Of a stretch of 64,000 nt of DNA, positions 23,595-31,736 are shown piece after piece. The notes beneath the pieces are model-generated. The model was not told the origin of the DNA, made no database searches, and worked only from the letters and a program-made list of their open reading frames with translations. The stretch spans positions 12,261-76,260 of the forward strand of contig JALHMY010000023.1 in NCBI GenBank assembly GCA_022843805.1, in the 5' to 3' direction. A program made the translations under genes and the position numbers. Origin of the DNA: Fuerstiella sp. Its GTDB lineage: Bacteria; Planctomycetota; Planctomycetia; Planctomycetales; Planctomycetaceae. The number at the start of each line of letters is the position of its first letter. Within the stretch, counting starts at the first letter, position 1.

Positions 23595-23927
23595 ATGCTG
23601 AAAGACAATCACATGAGCAACATCTTCACCGATCTCCCATCGAACCTGCCTGACGAACTGTTTACCACGCTGCTCAAATCTGCCAGCGTGCACATCGAAC
23701 GGATCGTTTCTCATGGTCACGCCTCTGCTGAAGATTTCTGGTACGACCAGGATCAGCACGAATGGGTCGTTGTGCTGAAGGGATCGGCACGGCTGAGGTT
23801 CGAGGATGCAGTCATTGAAATGATTCCAGGCGACTTCGTGAATATCCCGGCTCACAGGAAACATCGGGTCGAATGGACAACGCCCGACGAACCGACGATC
23901 TGGCTGGCCGTGTTTTATCGTGATTGA
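23595..23927 (+). CDS. Small cupin-domain protein
   Basis: A 110-residue single cupin barrel. The ATG at 23595 has GGAG about 5 bases upstream; an inner ATG at 23613 is possible. Cupin motif 1 is reduced (HGHASAEDFWYDQDQHEWVVVLKG), motif 2 is clear (MIPGDFVNIPAHRKHRVEW). Potential metal ligands are the histidines in HEWV and in PAHRKHR plus Glu in that first block. Related proteins are annotated as general cupins of unknown substrate. It is divergent from the hydrolase gene and convergent with the DoxX gene, 8 bases apart. Confidence 0.8.
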   Translation: MLKDNHMSNIFTDLPSNLPDELFTTLLKSASVHIERIVSHGHASAEDFWYDQDQHEWVVVLKGSARLRFEDAVIEMIPGDFVNIPAHRKHRVEWTTPDEPTIWLAVFYRD

Positions 23928-23935
23928 AATGCAGG

Positions 23936-24301
23936 TCATGGGCGTTTCGTATGCCAGAACGCCCACAGAATGAATATTCCCTGCAACGGAAGTCGGAGCA
24001 AATGAACGATGGGTGGCGCTGGAAGAATATCCTGATTCTGATAGAGATACACGTTCGCTGGAAACACGGCGATCAACAGGGCCATGACTCCCCACGCCGC
24101 CCGCTGTGAGTACTTTGGAATCAGCAGCAGCACACCAAGCAGCACTTCACAAACTCCACTGACAAGTACCAGTTCTTTATGAAGCGGCAGATAGGGCGGC
24201 ATGATCTTCAGGAAGAAATTCGGGTTCACGAAGTGCATCGTGCCAGCCACGATCATGAAGATCGCAAGAATGTACTTCGACAACGCTTTGATCCGACCCA
24301 T
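23936..24301 (-). CDS. DoxX-like membrane protein
   Basis: A 121-residue protein with four transmembrane helices: about 8-25, 45-62, 68-86 and 98-116. The AGTMHFVNPNFFLKIMPPYLP stretch after helix one (read as MHFVNPNFFLKIMPPYLP) and the GVCEVLLGVLLLIP phrase are typical of the DoxX-like/MauE group. Members of this group are linked to thiol redox and oxidative-stress systems in some bacteria, but no partner is visible here. It is complete and convergent with the cupin gene. Confidence 0.82.
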   Translation of the reverse strand: MGRIKALSKYILAIFMIVAGTMHFVNPNFFLKIMPPYLPLHKELVLVSGVCEVLLGVLLLIPKYSQRAAWGVMALLIAVFPANVYLYQNQDILPAPPIVHLLRLPLQGIFILWAFWHTKRP

Positions 24302-24539
24302 TTGATTTCTTCAGCTTTTGTCGTTGAACATGGAATCGGCCATCGGGTTCCCTGCCACTCGCACATAATCTGTCGTGGAACCCGGGAACGGGAACGAGCG
24401 GTGCTCCGGTAGGGAAATCTAACGAACTGTGTTGTGTTATCCAAACTTATCCGAATCGTGAATCGTGGAATCTTCTCACGATTTGGTTATTCTAACCGGC
24501 CCATAGCCACAATTCTGTTTTCTTCTGACCCGGCACAGG

Positions 24540-27356
24540 ATGTTCCTCAGTTTTTCAATTAGTCCATCCGGACGACTTTGTTGCGAGCCAGAGTTGCTGC
24601 AGGATGAAGCGACTGTTGCTCAGATTGCTGTGGACGACAGCATTGCTGAATCACTTTTGGCGGCATTTCGTGAATCGACAGCCTCAGCTTTGCTGACGCT
24701 GGCGGGAATCAGCGGCAAAATCACACTGCCGCTCGAACTTGTGTTCTGGAAAACATGGGCTCAGCGATTTCTGAAGGCCGTCTCACAGCTCAGCGACGAA
24801 CAGTTCAGCTCGCTCGAAAAGCTCGCCCGGTCCGGAAAAACAGCGGCGACTTCCAAAGGGACCGATATAACTCTGCCACCGCCTGACGATCTGAGTCTGG
24901 CCGTGTTTGTATCCCAGGCGCCGCCGATGCGCGGGCTCGAGTTTCTGTCCAGTGAACTGCTCAAAGGGATCTGGATCGAATTACTTAACGGGTTCCTGGA
25001 ACGCGCTCATTTGAACGAGGGAGGGTGCCGTAACCTGTTGCTGTCTCTGAATCCGGAGGCACAGCTTGTTGGCCGAGTCACCTTTCATCTGGCGGAGAAC
25101 AAACGTGATCCTCAGAGACCATTCGCATTCCTGGCCACGTACGCGCATCGCCTCTCGGCGAAAGCTCAGCTGCAGCATCTGCCGCTGGGGGAAGCTCTGC
25201 GACAATATGCCGCGGAGCGCGATCAGACTCGGCTGACGGAGCTTCTGGTGCCTGTCCGAACAGCCGCCAGTCGCAGTAATCTTGTTGGGGAACTGCTGTC
25301 ATCGCGAGGGATCTTTCAGCCGCAGGCATGGACGGTCAGCCAGGCGTATCGTTTTCTGAACGACGTGGCGATTATGGAAGACTCGGGACTCAGTGTTCGA
25401 GTTCCGGATTGGTGGAAGTCACGCCGGCAGACTCGACCCCAGGTTCAAATTCGCATTGGCGAGCAGCGAACGCAATTAGTGGGACTCGACAGCCTGCTCG
25501 ACTTCTCAGCCAGTCTTGCAATCGATGGCACACCAATCACCGAAGATGAACGCCGACAGCTGATGGCGTCGACAGATGGCCTGACGCTGCTGCGTGGAAA
25601 ATGGGTGGAGGTCGATCAGCAAAAGCTGAAGGAAGCCTTAAAACAGTGGGAAACTCTGCAGGACGAACATGCACAGGGAATTTCATTCCTCGAAGGCATG
25701 CGATTGTTATCCGGAACTTCGCTGCAGCACTCAGAATCCGTTCCGGATGACGTTATGCAGTGGTCGTCGGTGGTATCCGGCAGGTGGTTGTCCGATGTGC
25801 TTCAGCAAATCCGCGATCCGCACGGAATTACTGGTTGTGAGCCTGGTATTGGACTGAATGCAACTCTCAGACCTTACCAGGCAGACGGCGTTCGCTGGTT
25901 GTGGTTCATGACGCAGCTGGGACTGGGGGCGTGCCTTGCGGACGATATGGGACTGGGGAAAACCATTCAGGTGATCGATCTGATAATTCGATTAAAGGAT
26001 TCTGTCGGCAAACCAGCCTCCGGAAGGAAGTCTCCTGGAACGCAGAACAAAGAGAAGGCACCATTCCTGCTGATTGTTCCTGCATCTTTGATTGGGAACT
26101 GGAAGCAGGAACTGGAAAAATTTGCTCCGCAGTTGAAAACCTTTCTCGCTCATCGATCGGAATGCGACGCTGCAACGCTGGATCAGATCGCCAGGAACCC
26201 AGCCGCAGGACTGGCAGGATACGATGTCGTCATTACAACTTATACGCTCATTCGCCGGTCGACCTGGCCCATGGATATTCATTGGAGGATGGTTGTCCTG
26301 GATGAAGCTCAGGCCATCAAGAATGCCGGTTCGGCCCAGTCCAAATCGGTACGAAAACTAAAATCCTCGGGGCGAATTTTATTGACGGGGACACCTGTGG
26401 AAAATCAGCTGGGTGATCTTTGGTCACTCTTTGATTTCTGCGTTCCGGGACTGCTCGGCACTGTCAAACAGTTTCGGGACTTTGTTAAGCAGATGACAAA
26501 GACTCAGAACTCCGGAGCCGTATCTGCACTCCGAAGACTTGTACGTCCCTACATCCTGCGCCGCATGAAGACAGATCCACAGATCGTTCCCGATCTTCCC
26601 GATAAGACTGAGGTCTCGGTGGAATGCGGATTGTCGAAGAAACAGGCGGTGCTCTATGAGAAGGTAATCCTTGACGTCGAAAAACAATTGAAGACGTCTG
26701 ACGGCATTCAGCGAAAGGGACTGGTGCTTTCGATGCTGATGCGACTGAAGCAGCTCTGTAATCATCCCGATCAGTTTCTTGGGCAGAGCACATTCAATCC
26801 GGAGGAAAGTGGCAAATTCCTGCGTCTTCGCACGGTGTGCGAGCCTATCTGTGAACGTCAGGAAAAACTGCTTGTCTTCACGCAGTTTCAGTCCATGTGT
26901 GAACCTCTGGCAGAGTTTCTTGCCGAAGTGTTTCGCAGGCCCGGTCTTGTTCTGCACGGGGGTGTTGCCGTTGCAAAGCGTAAAGATCTGGTCAGGCAGT
27001 TTCAGGAGCGTGACGAACTCCCATTCTTTGTGATCTCCGTCAAGGCGGGTGGCACAGGATTAAATCTGACAGCCGCCTCCCACGTCGTCCACTTTGACCG
27101 ATGGTGGAACCCGGCGGTTGAGAATCAGGCGACGGATCGAGCGTATCGAATCGGCCAGAAGAGAAACGTGCTGGTACATAAATTTGTCTGCAGGGGAACT
27201 CTGGAAGAGCGGATCGACCAGATGATTCGTGACAAGCAGGACCTGGCGGACGGTGTACTGGGCGAAGGAGGTGAGCGACTTCTGACGGAGATGAGCGATT
27301 CCGAGTTGATGAAGTTCGTGGCTTTGGATATCACTCGGGCTATGCCGGACGACTAG
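24540..27356 (+). CDS. SNF2-family DNA-dependent ATPase/helicase
   Basis: A 938-residue Swi2/Snf2 motor protein. The N-terminal 420 residues hold an SNF2-associated region (DUF3670-like; VRVPDWWKSR and LLRGKWVEVD are visible). The two RecA lobes follow: Walker A DDMGLGKT near residue 470, DEAQ at about 588, LLTGTPVENQLGDLWSLFD, then in lobe two VISVKAGGTGLNLTAASHV and DRAYRIGQ near 868 with the RGTLEERI end. All ATPase motifs are present. It would translocate on DNA and remodel DNA-protein complexes. A SWIM zinc-finger gene follows 106 bases later, a known pairing, so they probably form one complex. No defence genes surround it. Confidence 0.92.
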   Translation: MFLSFSISPSGRLCCEPELLQDEATVAQIAVDDSIAESLLAAFRESTASALLTLAGISGKITLPLELVFWKTWAQRFLKAVSQLSDEQFSSLEKLARSGKTAATSKGTDITLPPPDDLSLAVFVSQAPPMRGLEFLSSELLKGIWIELLNGFLERAHLNEGGCRNLLLSLNPEAQLVGRVTFHLAENKRDPQRPFAFLATYAHRLSAKAQLQHLPLGEALRQYAAERDQTRLTELLVPVRTAASRSNLVGELLSSRGIFQPQAWTVSQAYRFLNDVAIMEDSGLSVRVPDWWKSRRQTRPQVQIRIGEQRTQLVGLDSLLDFSASLAIDGTPITEDERRQLMASTDGLTLLRGKWVEVDQQKLKEALKQWETLQDEHAQGISFLEGMRLLSGTSLQHSESVPDDVMQWSSVVSGRWLSDVLQQIRDPHGITGCEPGIGLNATLRPYQADGVRWLWFMTQLGLGACLADDMGLGKTIQVIDLIIRLKDSVGKPASGRKSPGTQNKEKAPFLLIVPASLIGNWKQELEKFAPQLKTFLAHRSECDAATLDQIARNPAAGLAGYDVVITTYTLIRRSTWPMDIHWRMVVLDEAQAIKNAGSAQSKSVRKLKSSGRILLTGTPVENQLGDLWSLFDFCVPGLLGTVKQFRDFVKQMTKTQNSGAVSALRRLVRPYILRRMKTDPQIVPDLPDKTEVSVECGLSKKQAVLYEKVILDVEKQLKTSDGIQRKGLVLSMLMRLKQLCNHPDQFLGQSTFNPEESGKFLRLRTVCEPICERQEKLLVFTQFQSMCEPLAEFLAEVFRRPGLVLHGGVAVAKRKDLVRQFQERDELPFFVISVKAGGTGLNLTAASHVVHFDRWWNPAVENQATDRAYRIGQKRNVLVHKFVCRGTLEERIDQMIRDKQDLADGVLGEGGERLLTEMSDSELMKFVALDITRAMPDD

Positions 27357-27462
27357 CGCAGGATTCGGCACTGGATCCCGGAGCGATCCATGACGTTGTG
27401 CATCGTTGATCTACCATTTGGCTGTACAGATTCAGTCGCCGGTTTTTGTGAAGGGATTCCTG

Positions 27463-28566
27463 ATGAGTTGGGGAAGAAACGACTGGGCGCCCTATGTTCC
27501 GGTTGCAGGAAGAATCAGGGGCGCCGTGCGATACGCCGCACAGCTGGCGAAGAAACAGAAGCGAGACCCGGCCCCGGTGACGATTCAGGGGCGCACAATC
27601 GCCCAAACCTTCTGGGGAAAAGCCTGGTGCGATAACCTGACCGCCTATCAGGATTATTCAAACCGACTGCCGCGCGGTGCGACCTATGTTCGTAATGGAT
27701 CGGTCGTGGATCTGGTGATTCATCCAAAAAAAATTGACGCCATCGTGGCAGGATCGACGCCTTACACTGTCAATATTACAATTTCTGAACTGCCTCCTCA
27801 GCGATGGAAGTCCATCCGATCAGAATGCAGTGAATCCATTGATTCTCTGCTGGACCTGCTTTCGGGTAAGCTTTCAGACGGAGTCATGAAGCGGCTTACC
27901 GACCAGAAAACAGGACTCTTTCCTTCACCCAAAGAGATCCGGATGTCGTGCAGCTGCCCGGACTATTCGTCCTGCTGTAAACATCTGGCTGCAGTGATGT
28001 ATGCGGTCGGCGCCCGACTCGATACCAATCCGGAACTTTTGTTCCTTCTGCGCGGTGTCGATCATCAGGAACTGGTGTCGCAGGCCATGGCTGCCGGTAA
28101 TCTGGATCGAGAATTGTCTGTATCAGCAGACAATCAGCTCGGAACACAGGATCTCTCCGAGTTGTTTGGTATTGAACTGGACAGCAGCATTGCGTTGGCG
28201 ACTGGATCGAAGAAAACGGGATCGAGAAAGACAGGATCGGGTAAAAAGAAAGCGCCGTCGCGCAAGGCAGTCAAACCTGCAGCCAGCAATGAGTCGTCGG
28301 GGAAACAAAAGAAGGTGAAGAAAGTTCCTTCCGCTCGGAGCAGCGTGAACCTCAAAGTACCGCCATCAGGCAAGACGAAGTCAGTTTCAGATAAGCCAGG
28401 CACCAAACTGTCGGCTGCGAAAAAGCGGGGCGAAAAGCCCGGTCGGTCGTCAAAAACGGCTGCATTGGAAACAAAGGTGCAGACAAAGAAAAAAGTATCT
28501 GCCGTGAAAGCCACTGTTGCCGGTCCTGTCGCAAAGAAGGCAAAGCGGCCAAACCGTAACAGCTGA
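27463..28566 (+). CDS. SWIM zinc-finger protein with Lys-rich tail
   Basis: A 367-residue partner of the SNF2 protein. The ATG at 27463 is preceded by AAGGGA at 27451-27456. The N-terminal half has the family block TFWGKAWCDNL and RLPRGATYVRNGSV, and the SWIM zinc finger CSCPDYSSCCKH lies at about residues 162-174 (CxCx6CxH). From about residue 245 the protein is a 120-residue low-complexity tail dominated by Lys, Ser, Ala and Pro, like histone-H1-type tails, which should bind DNA non-specifically. It is probably DNA-bound and guides the helicase. The tail is unusually long for this family. Confidence 0.85.
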   Translation: MSWGRNDWAPYVPVAGRIRGAVRYAAQLAKKQKRDPAPVTIQGRTIAQTFWGKAWCDNLTAYQDYSNRLPRGATYVRNGSVVDLVIHPKKIDAIVAGSTPYTVNITISELPPQRWKSIRSECSESIDSLLDLLSGKLSDGVMKRLTDQKTGLFPSPKEIRMSCSCPDYSSCCKHLAAVMYAVGARLDTNPELLFLLRGVDHQELVSQAMAAGNLDRELSVSADNQLGTQDLSELFGIELDSSIALATGSKKTGSRKTGSGKKKAPSRKAVKPAASNESSGKQKKVKKVPSARSSVNLKVPPSGKTKSVSDKPGTKLSAAKKRGEKPGRSSKTAALETKVQTKKKVSAVKATVAGPVAKKAKRPNRNS

Positions 28567-28770
28567 GAATTCGTCACCGAACCCTGGCTGCATCACGGTA
28601 CTCGTCGAATGGAAGAAGCAGACTGACTTGATTATGATTCTTCGTTCAGCGATCGCTTCACAGAACTTTCCGCTTCGCTAGACTCCCGTTCCCGCAGCAT
28701 CTGTTCATGGTCGGTGAACGAAGACTCGGCACAATCATTCAGCACTTCTTTTTTCGGAAACGAAGCATCC

Positions 28771-30084
28771 ATGGCAACCTACTTTCCAGAAGTTGGCTCA
28801 ATTGTCTACGAAGGCCCGAAGACAAAGAATCCGCTGGCGTTCCGGCACTACAATCCGGATGAGATTGTCGAGGGCCGTTCGATGCGCGACTGGTTGCGAT
28901 TCAGCGTGTGTTACTGGCACACATTTCGCGGGACGGGTTCGGACCCATTCGGCGCGCCGACTCTGCAGCGTCCCTGGGACGACGGCACCGATTCGCTCGA
29001 CAATGCACTCACACGAGTTGACGTGGCTTTCGAGTTTATGTCGAAACTCGGTGTTCCCTTTTACTGTTTCCACGACCGGGATGTGGCACCCGAAGGTTCC
29101 AGCCTGAAGCAAAGCAATGCCAACCTGGATACAGTCGTTGCAAAGCTGAAGGAAGCACAGGCTCGAACTGGCATCAAACTTTTGTGGGGAACAGCCAATC
29201 TCTTTTCCAATCCCCGGTTTATGCACGGAGCGGCAACCAGTCCAAACGCGGATGTTTTTGCCTACGCTGCCGCACAGGTTAAGAAAGCGATGGAAGTCAC
29301 CAAAGAACTGGGTGGCGAAAACTATGTTTTCTGGGGCGGTCGGGAAGGCTATATGTGTTCTTACAACACAGACATGAAGCGAGAGCTCGATCATCTTGCC
29401 CGATTCATGCATATGGCTCATGACTACGCTCAGCAGATCGGCTTCAGGGGTCAGTTCCTGTTTGAGCCGAAACCAAAGGAACCAACCAAACATCAGTATG
29501 ATTTTGATGCGGCTGCCTGCCTGAATTTTATTCGCCAGTATGGTCTGCTGGACGTCGTGAAGCTGAATATTGAAACGAATCATGCGACTCTGGCCGGCCA
29601 TTCCATGATGCATGAACTGGAATATGCATCCATACAGGGAGTGCTCGGAAGTATTGACGCCAATACCGGTGATATGCTGCTGGGCTGGGATACGGACCAG
29701 TTCCCAACAGATATCTACCTGACGACTCAGGTCATGCTGGTGCTGATGAAACAGGGCGGGCTTGCCCCTGGCGGAACCAACTTTGATGCCAAAGTTCGAC
29801 GTGAAAGCATTGATCCTGTGGATCTGTTCCATGCTCACATTGGCGGTATGGATGCCTTTGCACGCGGGCTGAAGATTGCTGCGGCGATTCGCTCAGACGG
29901 TATGCTGTCGGATTTCATCAAGAAGCGGTACAGCAGCTTTGACAATGGCATTGGCAGAAAAATCGAAATTGGCACGACCAACTTTGCTGACCTGGAAGCC
30001 TACATGCTGCAGAAGGGCGAGGCGGATGCCAATATCAGCGGCCGTCAGGAACTGATGGAAAACATTATCAACTACTATCTGTGA
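28771..30084 (+). CDS. xylA: Xylose isomerase
   Basis: A 437-residue enzyme converting D-xylose to D-xylulose (and glucose to fructose). The ATG at 28771 matches the family start ([20 protein letters not shown]); an upstream in-frame GTG at 28714 would add a non-conserved extension. Active-site motifs are intact: [10 protein letters not shown] with the catalytic His and Asp, [29 protein letters not shown] with metal-binding Glu and the catalytic Lys, and [12 protein letters not shown]. It is the class II (longer) type. No xylulokinase or transporter gene is adjacent; it stands alone. Confidence 0.95.
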   Translation: MATYFPEVGSIVYEGPKTKNPLAFRHYNPDEIVEGRSMRDWLRFSVCYWHTFRGTGSDPFGAPTLQRPWDDGTDSLDNALTRVDVAFEFMSKLGVPFYCFHDRDVAPEGSSLKQSNANLDTVVAKLKEAQARTGIKLLWGTANLFSNPRFMHGAATSPNADVFAYAAAQVKKAMEVTKELGGENYVFWGGREGYMCSYNTDMKRELDHLARFMHMAHDYAQQIGFRGQFLFEPKPKEPTKHQYDFDAAACLNFIRQYGLLDVVKLNIETNHATLAGHSMMHELEYASIQGVLGSIDANTGDMLLGWDTDQFPTDIYLTTQVMLVLMKQGGLAPGGTNFDAKVRRESIDPVDLFHAHIGGMDAFARGLKIAAAIRSDGMLSDFIKKRYSSFDNGIGRKIEIGTTNFADLEAYMLQKGEADANISGRQELMENIINYYL

Positions 30085-30419
30085 GGCTGGATCTGACAGT
30101 CGCTTCCGACGTTCTCAGGTTCAACGTCGAATGAAGTACTCATGATTGCGGCAGCCAAAGGCCGTTCTCTGAAGTCTGCCGAACGTGTTGTCGGTCTGTG
30201 GTAAAAAACAGAATGCGTTGAACCACAGATAACACAGATTTCCACAGATGACAGGAGCGGTGGCGATTGCGTTTTTATCTGTGCCCCTCTGTGTAATCTG
30301 TGGTCAGAAAAAACGTCCCTGGCCGCACCTGATGAGCATGGAAAATCATTTGAAGCTGACCCACCTGTAAGCCTGGTTTCGCTGTTTCAGAGTCTGCTTC
30401 ACCATTCGTGCCGTGAAAC
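30085..30419. other. Intergenic region with a palindromic repeat
   Basis: About 335 bases between the convergent xylA and permease genes. The only structure is the inverted repeat at 30222-30304. No intrinsic terminator with a T tract is obvious for either gene. Confidence 0.5.
30222..30304. repeat. 83-bp inverted repeat of the ACCACAGAT type
   Basis: ACCACAGATAACACAGA at 30222-30238 pairs with TCTGTGTAATCTGTGGT at 30288-30304 with a single mismatch, with further partial pairing inside. This kind of ACCACAGAT...ATCTGTGGT palindrome is a widespread non-coding repeat in planctomycete and related genomes. It could double as a transcription end point between the convergent genes. Confidence 0.75.
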
Positions 30420-31736
30420 TTATTCGGACGGGATCGGGCTGCCGTGCGGATCGGTGTGTGGAGTTGCGGTTTCCTGATTCAGTCGATCTCGCAAATCGCG
30501 CCCGGTGAAATGTTCAAGTCGTTCGGCCTGATCGTGAATTCGGTCTGCGGGAACGCCAGCTTCAGAAACGAGATACTGTTCCCACAATCGGTGTGAACGC
30601 ACCAGTTCCGTTCCCAGCTGGCGGCCTGCCTCTGTCAGCCTGAAGACGCCATTGTTTGACTGAACAAGTCCTCGCTGACGATGACGGCGCATCAGCAGGG
30701 CTGTGATCCAGTCTCCGGACAGCAGTACGCTCCGAAGTGTGACCAGGTCGGGCCGACGGCTGGTGGGTCGTTCCTCCATTCGATAAAGCAGAGCAATCAG
30801 GTCCTCTGACAGAATCCGAAGGCTCAATCGCTGCTGACGAAGCAGGCGAATGATCACACCCTGCTGTGGAGCGAACAGAGCGGCTGTCAGAAACAGAACA
30901 CCTGATGTCAGAGCAATCATTCCTGACGTGCTGGCGCTGCCATATCCAAACCATGTGGGAACTGTGATGGCAGATAAATGCCCCAGGACAGCCGCGGCGG
31001 AGGCGATCAGAATACTCAGCAGAATCATGCGATCGAGGCGGTCTGTTAACAACCTGGCTGCAGACGGAGGCACGACAAACATGGCAACGACCAGAATATT
31101 GCCGACACTTTCAAAGCTGGCTACCGCAGTCACGGCCACCAGCACCATCAGAAGGTAGTGCATCAGCTGTGAATGAAACCCGGATGCCGTTGCCAGTGAA
31201 GCGTCAAACGAGCAGATTTTCAGTTCCTTATAAAAGACGATGACAAACAGCAGGTTGATCATCGCAACGGTTGCAAGCATCACGACAACACGAGGTATAT
31301 TCAGTCCTGCTATGGCGACGGTGTCCAGCGGAGTCCGCTCAATTGCCCCATAAAGCACGCAGCTGGGATCCAAATCCACATAATCGGCTGCCTGCACAAT
31401 CATGACCAGCCCAACGGCAAACAGCGTGGTAAACACAACGCCCATCGAGGCGCCTTCATCGACTTCTCCGAATCCCCGGATCCACTCGGTAAACAGGGCC
31501 GTTAAAACTCCGACAATGACAGCACCAGCGAACATCGTAAGACTGCTGCGGCTGCCACTGATCAGAAAGGCAGCTGCCAAACCTGGCAAAATGGCATGAC
31601 TGATGGCATCCCCCAGCATGCTCATACGCCGCAGCACCAGAAAGTTGCCGGGAATCGCGGCAGCCACAGCACACAGAATTCCTGCCAGGACAATCCAGCC
31701 GTCCAGCTCCCAAATCCACTGGGGTGATCCGTTCAT
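30420..31736 (-). CDS. Metal ABC-transporter permease fused to an MntR/DtxR-like domain
   Basis: A 438-residue protein. Residues 1-290 are an ABC-3 permease (ZnuB/MntB type) with about eight helices and family motifs GDAISHAILPGLAAAFL and EVDEGASMGVVFT. Residues 310-425 form a cytosolic winged-helix and dimerisation unit of the DtxR/MntR type: HTH region ending GLVQSNNGVFRLTEAG, then SHRLWEQYL and RIHDQAERLEH. Residues equivalent to DtxR His79, Glu83, His98, Glu105 and His106 are His382, Glu386, His401, Glu408 and His409, and the DtxR Cys102 position is Glu405, as in manganese-specific MntR. It overlaps the upstream permease gene by ATGA. The import of Mn, Zn or Fe is inferred. No ATPase or binding-protein gene is adjacent. 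Confidence 0.85.
   Translation of the reverse strand: MNGSPQWIWELDGWIVLAGILCAVAAAIPGNFLVLRRMSMLGDAISHAILPGLAAAFLISGSRSSLTMFAGAVIVGVLTALFTEWIRGFGEVDEGASMGVVFTTLFAVGLVMIVQAADYVDLDPSCVLYGAIERTPLDTVAIAGLNIPRVVVMLATVAMINLLFVIVFYKELKICSFDASLATASGFHSQLMHYLLMVLVAVTAVASFESVGNILVVAMFVVPPSAARLLTDRLDRMILLSILIASAAAVLGHLSAITVPTWFGYGSASTSGMIALTSGVLFLTAALFAPQQGVIIRLLRQQRLSLRILSEDLIALLYRMEERPTSRRPDLVTLRSVLLSGDWITALLMRRHRQRGLVQSNNGVFRLTEAGRQLGTELVRSHRLWEQYLVSEAGVPADRIHDQAERLEHFTGRDLRDRLNQETATPHTDPHGSPIPSE

Noticed and set aside
24302-24539. Possible promoter or small RNA between the DoxX and SNF2 genes
   Set aside because: No clear -35/-10 pair, hairpin or repeat was visible.
24540-28566. SNF2-SWIM pair as part of a phage-defence island
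   Set aside because: No nuclease, methylase, reverse transcriptase or other defence gene is near; neighbours are metabolic, so a defence role is not supported here.
28798-29838. 346-codon minus-strand frame
   Set aside because: Antisense of xylose isomerase, which is intact and highly conserved.
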